Of a DNA stretch of 64,000 nt, positions 45,370-59,126 are shown piece by piece. Position numbers and translations under genes: made by a program. The stretch is taken from NCBI GenBank assembly GCA_016906335.1, contig JADEYG010000007.1, forward strand, positions 897,001-961,000, in the 5' to 3' direction. The notes beneath the pieces were generated by a model. That model searched no databases, was not told the DNA's origin, and saw nothing but the letters and a program-made list of their open reading frames with translations. Origin of the DNA: Novakomyces olei. Lineage: Eukaryota > Ascomycota > Novakomycetes > Novakomycetales > Novakomycetaceae. The first letter of the stretch is position 1; the number at the start of each line of letters is the position of its first letter.

Positions 45370-45667
45370 GGGAAGGGCATGGATGATTTGCATATTATCA
45401 CGGGATACTACTGTTGTATTGTATGCTTTTCCTTTCCTTTCTTTGAAAATATTTACATGTATATTTAGCGGGGAACAATATATGAATATGCGATGACTGG
45501 GTTTTTGATGAACAGAAAATAGTCGAATTGGTCTACAACACTAGTGTTAAAATTATATATAAATTGCATTTTAATATTGGCCTTTTACCATCGCTTTAAA
45601 CGAAACTCGATGCATCTTGCCATTGCTGATACTGTTTGAGAATTATAATTGCCTCTCTATGTACAAA

Positions 45668-49495
<3,828 letters not shown>

Positions 49496-49688
49496 TTCGT
49501 CAGGCGCGCGACTGTTTTCCACACACTTGGGCCGTTGCGGGATGTGTATCCTATACAGAATAGTATGTCGAGTTAAGTGAGTGTTTATAAATTAGTATGG
49601 GGCGAAATGTTAGTTAATACTAGAGCCGTATAGACGTATTCAGGCGCTTATGTACAAGTTTTAGTTTTATTTGTAATAGAGACAGTAA

Positions 49689-49845
49689 GGTACTTTTTAG
49701 TGTACTTTTGTAATGTACTTTGTAGCGTACTTAGTGTACTTTGTAGTGTACTAAAGTGTACTATGTAGTGTACTAAGTACTTTGTAGTGTACTAAAGTGT
49801 ACTTTGTAGTTGTTAAAGTGTACGTTGTAGTGTACTTTAGAGTGT
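49689..49845 (+). repeat. Minisatellite of GTGTACTTTGTA-type units
   Basis: About a dozen imperfect units built on GTACTTTGTAGT and GTACTAAAGT recur in one orientation. The core GTACTTTGTA is the same as in the array at 25,985-26,262. Confidence 0.85.
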
Positions 49846-50282
49846 GACTCGTCAAATGTAACATACAGACTTGATTTGTGGCATGTTTACTTGATTGCCG
49901 TCTTGGTACTTTTCTTTTTCACAAGTATCGCGCTCTCCGTCCCACTCACACGAAGGGAACGTGTTTCTTGGCGCAAGCGTCTCAGTCCTGTACAAAATTA
50001 AAGTATTAAACAGGACTCCACGCGTATAAAAGGCGGGGTAATACTAAGCGAGGCCACACGTCCAAAAGTTGGCTTAATATGGGAACCCGATTAGCAGTCC
50101 AAACAAAGATGTGTCGTCACAAGGCCTCTACGGAGGCAGCAATGGCGCTGGGCTTTAGTCTATAGTTTGAGAATGTGTTTATTCTACAAGACACGTATAG
50201 TGTAAACGAGCCAAGAGCTCATACATAGGCACCCAGGATATGGTGACAATTTCAAGGCAACTGTTGGGCCCTAGAGTCATAA
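49846..50282 (-). other. Intergenic region
   Basis: Spacer between the minisatellite and the stop codon of the cyclic phosphodiesterase gene. No coding, RNA or repeat feature is recognised. Confidence 0.45.
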
Positions 50283-50852
50283 TTACAACCCAATGCTGTC
50301 CAGTTCTATCGCAGTCCACACCTTCCAAAGCCCAGTCTGCTTTGGCGTACAGTCAACGAGCCATATAGCTCCACCAGTCCATCCACCATGCTCACCAAGC
50401 TGCCGCTCTAATGCAGCACGTGTTCGTGCCGGTGCCGCTGTCCCTAATAGTCCGTCGCACGGCTGATCGGCATAGACGAGGCTCACATGGGGATCGTACT
50501 CTCCGCTTTGTATTCCAAATTGCTCGCGAAAGGCAGCCGACAGTTTGAGCAATGGCTCAGTGCGTTCCACACCAAGGTAGACACGTTTAAAGTAAAAATT
50601 GTTGACCTGCAGAACCGTAAACGAAATCGAAATATTACGACCGCAAGTTTTGACTGCATTGACTACAATGTCCCGTACTTGTGCGACGTCATGCACTTTT
50701 GCCAGACCGGCCACTAGCGTACAGTGAGGGGGAAATGCGTCGGCCACATCAAGATTCCGACCTCGCTCAGCACAGTCGCCGATAATCCAGTCAAGGTCGG
50801 CTTCAGCTGTCGAGTCCCTGGGCGGGACTAACCACAGCGCAAAATCTGCCAT
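50283..50852 (-). CDS. CPD1: 2',3'-cyclic-nucleotide 3'-phosphodiesterase (Cpd1-like, 2H family)
   Basis: Small single-exon gene (189 residues) of the 2H phosphoesterase family, which opens ADP-ribose 1'',2''-cyclic phosphate left over from tRNA splicing. The two catalytic HxT/S motifs are PPHCTLVAGL and DPHVSLVYAD, about 90 residues apart as the fold requires. The N-terminus (MADFALWLVPPRDS) and the strand NFYFKRVYLGVE also fit Cpd1-type enzymes. No targeting signal is visible. Confidence 0.85.
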   Translation of the reverse strand: MADFALWLVPPRDSTAEADLDWIIGDCAERGRNLDVADAFPPHCTLVAGLAKVHDVAQVRDIVVNAVKTCGRNISISFTVLQVNNFYFKRVYLGVERTEPLLKLSAAFREQFGIQSGEYDPHVSLVYADQPCDGLLGTAAPARTRAALERQLGEHGGWTGGAIWLVDCTPKQTGLWKVWTAIELDSIGL

Positions 50853-52266
50853 AAATTGCTGGCGAAGGCGTTATGTATGTGCTTAGCTTTTGCTAATCGA
50901 TTGCAAATCAATTGGCATACACGTGCATTCCTTGAAGCGACGTGCACCACTATGTGTACATTATATTTGCTCTGTACATAAATTGGCTGAACGATAAAAG
51001 GATTACGGCTAGACTTGACAGTTTGTGATCTCGGGCTGTCAATTAGCTTCTATAATATTGTTTATGTTTGCCATTCTACATAGTGATGATCAGCGTTCCC
51101 GGCAATGAACAGTCAGTAGACAAATAGATCCTCAATAGTATCTAAAGCTTCTAGTTATGCGATTAACAAAATATTTTGCAATAAAGGCATGTGCCTTTTA
51201 TTTAGATCACTTTGTAAGTTGAGTGAAAAAGAAGTACTGCAGCAACACGACATTTGCGTCCCAATATGGTTCTTTTTACGCATTGCTCCATGTCATTAAT
51301 GGCGAATCATGTATTTATGGAAGAAGAGACAAGATGCATAATGCAACCAAAAATCAATCAATCAACTCGTGGACCGATTAGCATCTGCTTATAATTCAAT
51401 CTTTATTTTTACTTCCTTCAGCACGGGTTTTCTATCTTATCGCAAGCCCACGCAGCCGGTGGGCGGCAAAATTATAAGCAGATTTCAGATTTCCGAAGAG
51501 TCGACTTCCGACAATATTCAAAAATATTGGGAGAGTCAATTACGTTATCTGACTGCGTGAACACAATGGTGATTTAATTCGAATTGAGTTTAAATTTCTA
51601 ATAGTATGATAGATAATTCCAGCGATATCTGCCATAGAGAATGTAGTTTAATGTTTTTAGTTTTGATGAGAATTAATTTATTTAAAAGAGTAGACCAAAC
51701 AGACAGTAATAACCAAAACAAGAAAAACAAATAATGATAATTATCGAGACTAGACATACATGTGAAGGATAAATAAATTATTAGCATGATATTAATGAGC
51801 CCAGTTCGAGATAGACCGCCAAACGTGCATTTCTTCGACAATCTACAAATCTGGATGGATACATTTGACAACTATTTCGTGCCATTGACTACGACAAATC
51901 GCTCTTGCCGGCCGGAAAATGTTCCGGTTCGAGTAATCCGGCATACATTCTCATAAATAAATCTGGCCAATTTTCCTAAACTATGTGCATTGCAACAAAA
52001 ATCTTTTCGTAGTGTGCCTTTATGCTTCAGACAGATTTTACAGTTACACTTGTTACGGCGTGCATCCAGCCTGGACTGCCAATCTGTGAAGCAAAACTCA
52101 ATATATCTTGACTTTAAGACGGAAGCCAAGCTTATCCCATCAGACTCGTGCCCATCAAACTTGTTTCGCCCATATTGTCCGTCCACATAGAACAATAATG
52201 TACAAGCCATAAAAAAGTTTAAACAAAAATAATAAGAGTCCCTAAAGAACAGGACTACACAGTGCA
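50853..52266 (+). other. Long intergenic region, possible small unrecognised genes
   Basis: This 1.4 kb region lies between the phosphodiesterase gene and ICP55. It holds one 112-residue frame on the minus strand, listed next. A possible 3' exon on the plus strand at 51421-51560 follows a CTTCCTTCAG acceptor and ends in YWESQLRYLTA plus a stop. I could not find its upstream exon or a family. Confidence 0.35.
51872..52210 (-). CDS. Hypothetical Cys-rich small protein
   Basis: Open frame of 112 residues from the ATG at 52210 (MACTLLFYVDGQYG). It contains a Cys cluster, KCNCKICLKHKGTLRKDFCC, that could bind metal. The N-terminus is hydrophobic. No family is recognised and there is no independent support. 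It lies head-to-head with ICP55 and only 57 bp away, so this could be promoter DNA with a chance frame. Confidence 0.25.
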   Translation of the reverse strand: MACTLLFYVDGQYGRNKFDGHESDGISLASVLKSRYIEFCFTDWQSRLDARRNKCNCKICLKHKGTLRKDFCCNAHSLGKLARFIYENVCRITRTGTFSGRQERFVVVNGTK

Positions 52267-54217
52267 ATGCTACGTCAATGGTACCGGCGACCGTTTAGGT
52301 CGCTGAGAACATTGGCTGACTCAAGGCTGGTTTCCACCGCACGGTCTTTACCATCAGTGCAGACAAAACGATGCTTTCACCAACGGCTCGGGCAGCCAAT
52401 TCACGCGACTCATCCATGGTACATTCGTAGTGAATCAGACTGTAATACACCTGCCAATCTTCTGCCTAAGCTGACTGTTCAGTGACCCGCGGAATCACTG
52501 CGAAGGAATATGCTGCACGTCGCGAGCGATTGGCTCAGTCGTTACCCGAGTCGAGCAGCGTCGCAATAGTATTTGCGAATAGTGTTCAGTAAGGTTATGA
52601 AGGTTAGATGTTTGCTAATGTTAGATACATGGCCGGGAATATATTGTATGGACTATGCTTTTGATCTTTGCTTGCGTTCGCTGTGCCAAATGGTTTCTAA
52701 CTTGTCTAGTCATGAGTTTTACCAAGATCCAAACTTGTATGCCTGTTAATTTTGAATTTTCACACTAACTTGACCAGCAAATACCTTACGGGTCTAGACG
52801 AACCGGACGCGGCAATGGTAATCGTGAGGAACGGGCGCGCTCCTCGAGGATTCTACTACCACTTGTTTGTGAAGCCCAAGCAGCAGGATGAAGAGCTTTG
52901 GAGCGGGCCACGTACCGGCCTTGATGCGGCCAAAGAAGTCTTTGGGGCCGACGAAGTAAGGGTCATGCTTTTTTGGTTTATTATTTTTTTTATCACTATC
53001 GATTCTTCGTCTCTTTTTGACGATTGCCTGCGGAACTGAATGCATCTGGGCAATTCAAGGAATGATTCTATACGTTTTCTGTTGCTCTTATTGGCCTTGT
53101 ACCTGTTATCTTTCTCTCCATTTATATGGATTTTTTTTTCAGTCAAAAGCTAGCCTTTCCCCTTGCACTGGAAATTTCTCTCCCTGTCTTGCCCGTCAAA
53201 GACTAATGCCAGGCGTTCCCAGTCAGCGATTTAGCAATACACATTGCCAAACTTACAATGGCTGCTACCACCGTGTACACCGATATCGATCGTATTCCCG
53301 AAAAGTACTACAGCGAATTGCCCGGGGTCAAGTTGCGCGATATTGCTCCTATTGTTCATGGACTACGTATCATTAAGTCACCGGCAGAACTGGCCTGCAT
53401 GCGCCAAGCGGGCGCTATCTCGGGCCGCGCAATTAATTCTATAATGGCTCGTGATTTCGAGTCTGAGCACGAATTACAGGCAGAACTAGAGTGCGCATTC
53501 CGCGTCGGTGGATGTGAAAAATCTGCTTATGTTCCAGTAGTAGCCGCTGGAGAGGTAATATTATTCAACTTTTGAAAGCGCCTTTCTAATTACCAGAATG
53601 GGTGTTGTATTCATTATACAATCAATGACGATGCTATTCGGCCTGGAGACAGTATAATGGTGGATGCAGGCGGTATGTACGGCAGTTATTCCACGGATAT
53701 TACTCGCTGCTGGCCGTCAAAACGTAGCTTTGCCTCTAACCCAGCGTTTTTTGACGTTTATTGTGCGGTGCTAAACGTACAACGAAAATTATTGTCTTTA
53801 TGTACGGAGAGATCAAACGTTACGCTACGTGAACTGCACACACGAAGTGTAAAATGGCTCGAGAGAGAACTGCGCAATCTCTCTGTGCATCTCGATTCCG
53901 TGGCTCTTTTCCATAGATACATTTACCCACATTATGTGGGCCATCATGTAGGGATGGAAATACATGATGCTCACCAGGCGCCAGCTGGCACTGGCTTGCT
54001 GACTAAAAACATGGTGCTAGCTATTGAGCCAGGGCTTTACTTTCCTTCCATTCGAGAGAGCGATAACTGCATCCCTGAATGGCTGCGTGGAATCGCTGTT
54101 CGCATTGAGGACACAGTCGCTGTTGGTGAGGATGTGCATACAGTTTTGACCGCTGAGGCGGCAAAGGAGCCTGAAGACATTGAGCATATTGCCCGCAAAA
54201 GGCCAAATGAGCCGTAG
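52267..54217 (+). CDS. ICP55: Mitochondrial Xaa-Pro aminopeptidase, Icp55/APP3 type
   Basis: Metallopeptidase that trims one residue from imported mitochondrial proteins after MPP cleavage. Six exons (52267-52426, 52483-52588, 52710-52736, 52778-52955, 53213-53554, 53597-54217) give 477 residues, and the third exon is only 27 nt. The N-terminus is an Arg-rich presequence (MLRQWYRRPFRSLRTLADSR). The aminopeptidase-P domain starts at LGQPIHATHPWYI and contains KYLTGLDEPDAAMVIVRNG. The pita-bread domain has the metal ligands Asp in MVDAGGMYG, Asp in YSTDITR, His in HHVGMEIHD, Glu in AIEPGLYF and Glu in VRIEDTVAVG. Several introns end in CTAAC or CTAAT plus a short tract. Joining exon 4 to AFPVSDLAIHIAKL reproduces the family sequence. 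Confidence 0.92.
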
Positions 54218-54280
54218 AAGGCCAAATGATGATGACTAGAAAATGGATAGACGAGAAATAGAATTTTAGATTTGAATCAT

Positions 54281-54295
54281 AACCCTAACCCTAAC
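54281..54295 (-). promoter_or_regulatory. Telobox-like CCCTAA tandem before the AlkB-like gene
   Basis: Two and a half CCCTAA units lie 66 bp upstream of the AlkB-like start codon and also just past the ICP55 stop. The motif mirrors the one upstream of RPC1. A regulatory role is inference. Confidence 0.3.
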
Positions 54296-54361
54296 AGTAT
54301 TTTATTATTCAAATAATAAACAAAAAACCATACGAGCATTGGACCACTATCGCCGTCGCTG

Positions 54362-55069
54362 ATGGTACCAGGTCTGACGTACTACCGGGATGTGATTGCC
54401 GACTTGGACGCGCAACTTATTCTTTGGGAACTTCCAGACCAATTGTTTACTGCGCAGTCGAACGATGGCAGTGCTTCAGGGCAAATGCATTTCTTTCCGC
54501 CTTTACCTCAATGGCTTTCATCACTACAGAGATTAATTCCTGTTCAATGGGCACAAGATTGCTGGGACGGATCTTCTTTTGACGCCGTGATTGTGCAACG
54601 TTATGCCCCGGCACAGGGCATACGCCCACACGTTGATTTGGACATGTAAGTTACAATGGATTGGGGCATTAAATCTCCATTTATATTGGGTTTGAATCTT
54701 TAAATATTATCAAGGTTGCGCTATCCATTCAATCTAGTTTTTAAAAAGGATTTCCACGGCGAGTGTTGATCGTTTAAGTGTGCCATTTTCTTTTCCATTT
54801 GTATTATTTCATTGCTGCTTTGTTATTCCGACTCATCACCCATCAGGTTTGACGATGGAGTCGCTGTTCTGTCACTTCTTTCCGATACTTGCATGCATTT
54901 CGCATCACTAAAAGATCCTACATTGATATACAAACAAGCTCTACACGCCAACAGTCTGTTGCTCTTGCGTGACGAGGCGCGTTACGAGTGGACGCATTGC
55001 CTTCCCGGCGTCGCGTCCGAGCGTGTCAGCATTACTATGCGCAAAGTAAAACAGCATACTTTTGGTTGA
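54362..55069 (+). CDS. AlkB-like 2-oxoglutarate/Fe(II) dioxygenase
   Basis: Oxidative demethylase fold of 168 residues in two exons (54362-54645, 54847-55069). The iron-binding HxD is in GIRPHVDLDMFDDG, and the exon junction lies inside the Met codon. Strand VAVLSLLSDTCMHFA follows. The distal His is in YEWTHCLPGV, and the 2-oxoglutarate-binding Arg pair is in ERVSITMRKVK. The order HVD..FDD..LSLLS..RVSITMR is closest to the ALKBH8- and ALKBH6/7-type subfamilies that act on tRNA or protein. I see no RRM or methyltransferase domain, so full ALKBH8 function is not implied. Whether the substrate is DNA, RNA or protein is open. Confidence 0.8.
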
Positions 55070-55292
55070 CGGGAAACCAGCGCGTTTGTGAGAGATTCGG
55101 CGGACAATTACTGGCCCGTAAATTACAGGTTTGGATTTCTAGAGACGTATATTAATTCCCGTATATTAGACGAGCCGTTCGTTACATTCAACATCGTACT
55201 ATAAATTTATGTAGCATTGTGCAGAGTAACTCTGCATACGTGAACCCACGCTGAAACCGGTAGCAGCTGAAACCGGTCACATTATCAAACAG

Positions 55293-55991
55293 TTACCCGC
55301 TGCGAGACTGCATGTAATCCCAAACGGCCCGTTCATACGGTGGTGACGGCCCTCGTGCTGTTTCCTTTACCGGTGGAGCGACTTTTCTTGCTGCGGCAAA
55401 TGCATCCATCAGCCGCCGGCACTCTGCGTTAGCAGCCCGCATGGACTTTAGCCTGTCTTGCTGAGCTTCCAACTGTGCCGTCATTAGCATGACAAGTGTC
55501 TCACGCGTCTGGTGTGGGCGATATTGATTTAGGAGAAAGTGCATGTTGAGAAACAGTGTCCGCATTCGCGCAATAAGCTCCGGGTAGGGCTGAGGCCGGC
55601 GGGCACTGGCGACGAGTAGTTGCAGGAATATTAATAGGACACTGTGTAGCATAGACTTTAGAGCAACTCCACAGGCTCTTCGCTCTTCCGCAGAGTCGAG
55701 AGCGTACACTGGCGCAAGTTGCTGAATACCGAAATCTTTTAGCTGCGGAGCAGTCTCCTCTACAGGCCACACATTTCCAAAACTCGTGTAAGAGCCTTCA
55801 CGCGGGACCGCAGGCGGAGAGAACTCCTCGGGAAAGTCAGCTGCTGCTTTGCTTCCTTCATCTTTTCGCTCCTTAAACGCAGACCACTTTGCGGTCTCAA
55901 ACTTCTCAGAGTATACAAGCGGCGGACGTGGGAAAGTGGAATTGAGCTGCTCTTGAGGCAGCTGATCTCCCGCGGGTCCCTGCTGCGCCAT
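55293..55991 (-). CDS. MED7: Mediator complex subunit 7
   Basis: Middle-module subunit of the Mediator coactivator, which forms a long coiled-coil hinge with MED21. It has a single exon of 232 residues, a typical length. The N-terminus has the MED7 signature STFPRPPLVYSEKF, then PPAVPREGSYTSFGNVWP and KDFGIQQL. The C-terminal half is helical: LKSMLHSVLLIFLQLLVA, then LFLNMHFLLNQYRPHQTRET and LMTAQLEAQQDRLKSM. The gene is head-to-head with the capping-protein gene across a long hexanucleotide repeat. Confidence 0.93.
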   Translation of the reverse strand: MAQQGPAGDQLPQEQLNSTFPRPPLVYSEKFETAKWSAFKERKDEGSKAAADFPEEFSPPAVPREGSYTSFGNVWPVEETAPQLKDFGIQQLAPVYALDSAEERRACGVALKSMLHSVLLIFLQLLVASARRPQPYPELIARMRTLFLNMHFLLNQYRPHQTRETLVMLMTAQLEAQQDRLKSMRAANAECRRLMDAFAAARKVAPPVKETARGPSPPYERAVWDYMQSRSG

Positions 55992-56058
55992 TGCTTGCGC
56001 TGCTCGCTACCATTGATCCAAGAGAGGATTGCCGATTGTTCAATAATCGATACTGCCC

Positions 56059-56467
56059 ATATAAATATAAATATAAATATAAATATAAATATAAATATAA
56101 ATATAAATATAAATATAAATATAAATATAAATATAAATATAAATATAAATATAAATATAAATATAAATATAAATATAAATATAAATATAAATATAAATAT
56201 AAATATAAATATAAATATAAATATAAATATAAATATAAATATAAATATAAATATAAATATAAATATAAATATAAATATAAATATAAATATAAATATAAAT
56301 ATAAATATAAATATAAATATAAATATAAATATAAATATAAATATAAATATAAATATAAATATAAATATAAATATAAATATAAATATAAATATAAATATAA
56401 ATATAAATATAAATATAAATATAAATATAAATATAAATATAAATATAAATATAATATAAATATAAAT
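56059..56467 (+). repeat. (ATAAAT)n hexanucleotide microsatellite
   Basis: About 68 near-perfect copies of the 6-bp unit ATAAAT fill most of the divergent promoter between MED7 and the capping-protein gene. Long open frames across it are artefacts of the repeat. Confidence 0.98.
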
Positions 56468-56575
56468 TATATAAGCATTTGCATAAAAATCCTGTTATAT
56501 CATTAAGCCCTCTGTAACCGTGGCCAGACTTTTGTTGTCTCTTGTCGCCCCGTATTGTACGGCAAAGTACGCGAA

Positions 56576-57826
56576 ATGGATCAGCTGCTGCAGGTGATTG
56601 CTCAGGCGCCGCCAGGCCAATTACAGGACGTTGAGCAAGGTAATCAAGGTTTAATAGCAGCGCAAATTGACCCTTTTCCCAGATATCCGCACATTGACGG
56701 ATAGCAATATTGGCGAGGAAGATCTTGTTAAAGAACTGGCCAATTATCACAAGAACCAGTATACGGCAGTCTCTTTACCCGACTCCGATCGACGCGTAAT
56801 TCTTCCATTAATTCATGGCTATGCTAACAAAACAGGTTGTGCTTTCACCCCACAATCATCTGGAGGGCTCGACGTTTGTTGACGCGTTGTCAGGCAAAAA
56901 GTTTACCGTCGATTTCCACAACCTGGTAATAAATATATTTAAAAACTGGAATTAAACCCTGCCATGTTTGAAAGGATCCACTAATTCTTAAAGGATGTCT
57001 CAGACGTTGCAGACTACACCGAGCCTTTTGAAGACACGGAGTTGTACAACCAAGTCGGCGAATACGTGGCCGAACACTACCCGTCCCATGCCTCGTTTGG
57101 GGTAATCCGCGGAACAAATAACGAGATCAAAATCGCAATTGTAGGCAGCCGATATAACAGACAAAACTTCTGGTAATTTACAAATTTGTTTGCATCGTTC
57201 AGGCAAGCTTGCCTTGCCCTTATGTCGCTTAGTCCTCTACGCCGTTTTCTTGTCCGTCGCGCTGTCTTGTTTGCAATTATACTGTGATTTGCAGAGGATA
57301 TCTAGTTGCTTTTGTCTCTGCTTAGCTTGCTTTAATCTCTATTTTTTAGTGCCTTTATCAAGATTGATTTATCTCCTTTAAATTTCATTTTTTCAGTCCT
57401 TTAACTTGTTCTTTTGGTATAATTCGTTTTCAATCTTTCCAATACAGTCGCAAGATTCGCTTTAAATTGCGCTAACAAATCAGGAGCGGTCGTTGGCGCT
57501 CAGAGTTTGTTTACGACGGTAGCAATGTGCGAGGAAACATTAATGTGGACGTGCACTATTACGAAGACGGAAATGTGCGCTTGCTGACGTCACGTACGGA
57601 AGAACGGCCGGCTGGCAGCAGCAGTGCAGGGGCAGCCGGAGCTATAGTACCTGCGATAGACCAATTGGAGACGGCTTTTGAGACCGAATTAAACAACGCC
57701 TTCACTGCTTTGTCTGAATCTGCATACAAGCGGTTGCGGCGCCAATTGCCAGTCACACGCCAACGCATTGACTGGGACCGGGTACAAACTTTACGGGTTG
57801 GCCAGGATGTAGCTGGCGGTAAATAG
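56576..57826 (+). CDS. CAP1: F-actin capping protein alpha subunit
   Basis: Alpha subunit of the heterodimer that caps actin-filament barbed ends. Five exons (56576-56639, 56683-56795, 56836-56925, 56994-57172, 57484-57826) give 262 residues, the family length. The second intron is only 40 nt (56796-56835), and the last is 311 nt. Signature elements are [51 protein letters not shown] (shown in family order), [15 protein letters not shown] and [17 protein letters not shown]. The [11 protein letters not shown] motif is rebuilt exactly across the last splice site, which confirms that intron. The C-terminal actin-binding tentacle follows the RQLPVTR block. Confidence 0.95.
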
Positions 57827-58081
57827 GAAGAGTCCAGTAATCTTTAAATAAAGCATTTGCGATATATTTTACGTTTGCCTTGCTAAATAACTTTTGCCAG
57901 TTATGATCCGGAGACCAAGGCTTATCCGTGCAAATTATTTGCTCTCTATTAACAGACGATCATCATTATAGTCTGCGTGTAGCAGGAACCATCACCGCCG
58001 TCAAAAACGCGCCATACAAGTATTTATATAAAGATAAAGATCTCATAAACCCATTTTCGCCTTCCAAAGACACGATAAATG

Positions 58082-58445
58082 TTATACAAATCCCCACAGT
58101 GTCCAGAGCACAACGACAGAAACGACCATAATCAAAACCATTTTGAAAATGCTGCGCTGCCCCCCACTCGCTCCAATCCGGGTAAGACGGTTCAATGAGC
58201 CGCGTACAGAGCCGCTAAAAGTCGAAAAAAGATCAGTCTGCATTAGGGCCATTAGCAAAAAGTCGTTAAAGAGTGTCGTATAAGCATAATTTATGACTTA
58301 CGCTGCGATCGATGTACGACTGATCAGAGGCCTCTCTATGAATGTCTGCTGTAGCACTGCGCAGACTAGAGACCTTCTTGGCTAAACTTTCAAGCTGAGC
58401 ATTATTCTGTTGCTCAAACGCATCGGCCGATGCGCCGCCCGACAT
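58082..58445 (-). CDS. BET1: Bet1/Sft1-type v-SNARE
   Basis: Tail-anchored Qc-SNARE for ER-Golgi or intra-Golgi vesicle fusion. Two exons (58302-58445, 58082-58237) give 99 residues. The SNARE helix begins at NNAQLESLAKKVSSLRSATA and runs through DIHREASDQSYIDRST. Then comes the linker SGSVRGSLNRLTRI. The single C-terminal membrane anchor is IFKMVLIMVVSVVVLWTLWG, with almost nothing behind it, as expected of a tail-anchored protein. Bet1 and Sft1 are similar in length and hard to separate by eye. The symbol is therefore provisional. Confidence 0.82.
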
Positions 58446-58569
58446 TGCGTGAACACAGATAGATACTCGCGTCTCGACAACGATATATGAGAATAAGCAA
58501 ATACGTAGTATATATTTATAAAGAATCGCAATTTGGCACTTTGTCTTATACAATGGTCAGTCAAACCCT

Positions 58570-58640
58570 GTTGGCTTAGCTCAGGGGTAGAGCGTGGGAT
58601 TGCAGATCCTGATGTCGCGTGTTCGAATCACGCAGTCAAC
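58570..58640 (+). tRNA. tRNA-Cys (GCA)
   Basis: This 71-nt cloverleaf has acceptor stem GTTGGCT pairing with AGTCAAC and D-arm GCTC-AGGGGTA-GAGC. The anticodon loop is TTGCAGA (anticodon GCA), and the T-arm is GCGTG-TTCGAAT-CACGC. There is no intron. All stems pair with only G-T wobbles. Confidence 0.96.
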
Positions 58641-58648
58641 TCATAATA

Positions 58649-58653
58649 TTTTT
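58649..58653 (+). terminator. Pol III terminator of tRNA-Cys
   Basis: A run of five T begins nine bases after the tRNA 3' end, with further T-runs behind it. Confidence 0.75.
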
Positions 58654-59126
58654 CTTTTTCCCTTTTTTTTCCATCTTTTTTTTCCCTTTTTATGTCGCTA
58701 TTTTCTGAATGCATAGACTACTTGTTCTTTCATACACTACTTGGTCTTTTATACATGTAAGTGATTGCCCTTTATTCTGTGGAGCAAACGTTCTCACTTA
58801 TCCGCCAACAACTGTGTATTGGAAATTACTCATAATGGAGGGCTTACTGCGCTCGGCGAACTTTACATTGGCAAATTTACAGGGCAGTAAAGGTAATAAA
58901 GCCAAAAATAGTCCAAGTAAATACGATAAAATAGATATTTATTTTAAAACTACAAAACAAAATATAGTGCACAAAATACAAGGACAAAAATAGAGCCAAA
59001 AAGATTCAAGACAGAGCAAAGGAGCTACCAAGGCATCGGCCAGCCTGCCAGAGGAGATACGGCGAGCACCTTATTTTTCGAGCTTTTGTGAGCAGATCAA
59101 CCACCTCTTCCCACTCTTCCCTTTGT
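58654..59126 (+). other. Intergenic region
   Basis: AT-rich DNA lies between tRNA-Cys and the disordered-protein gene. One 94-codon frame crosses it without family likeness. No other feature is seen. Confidence 0.45.
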
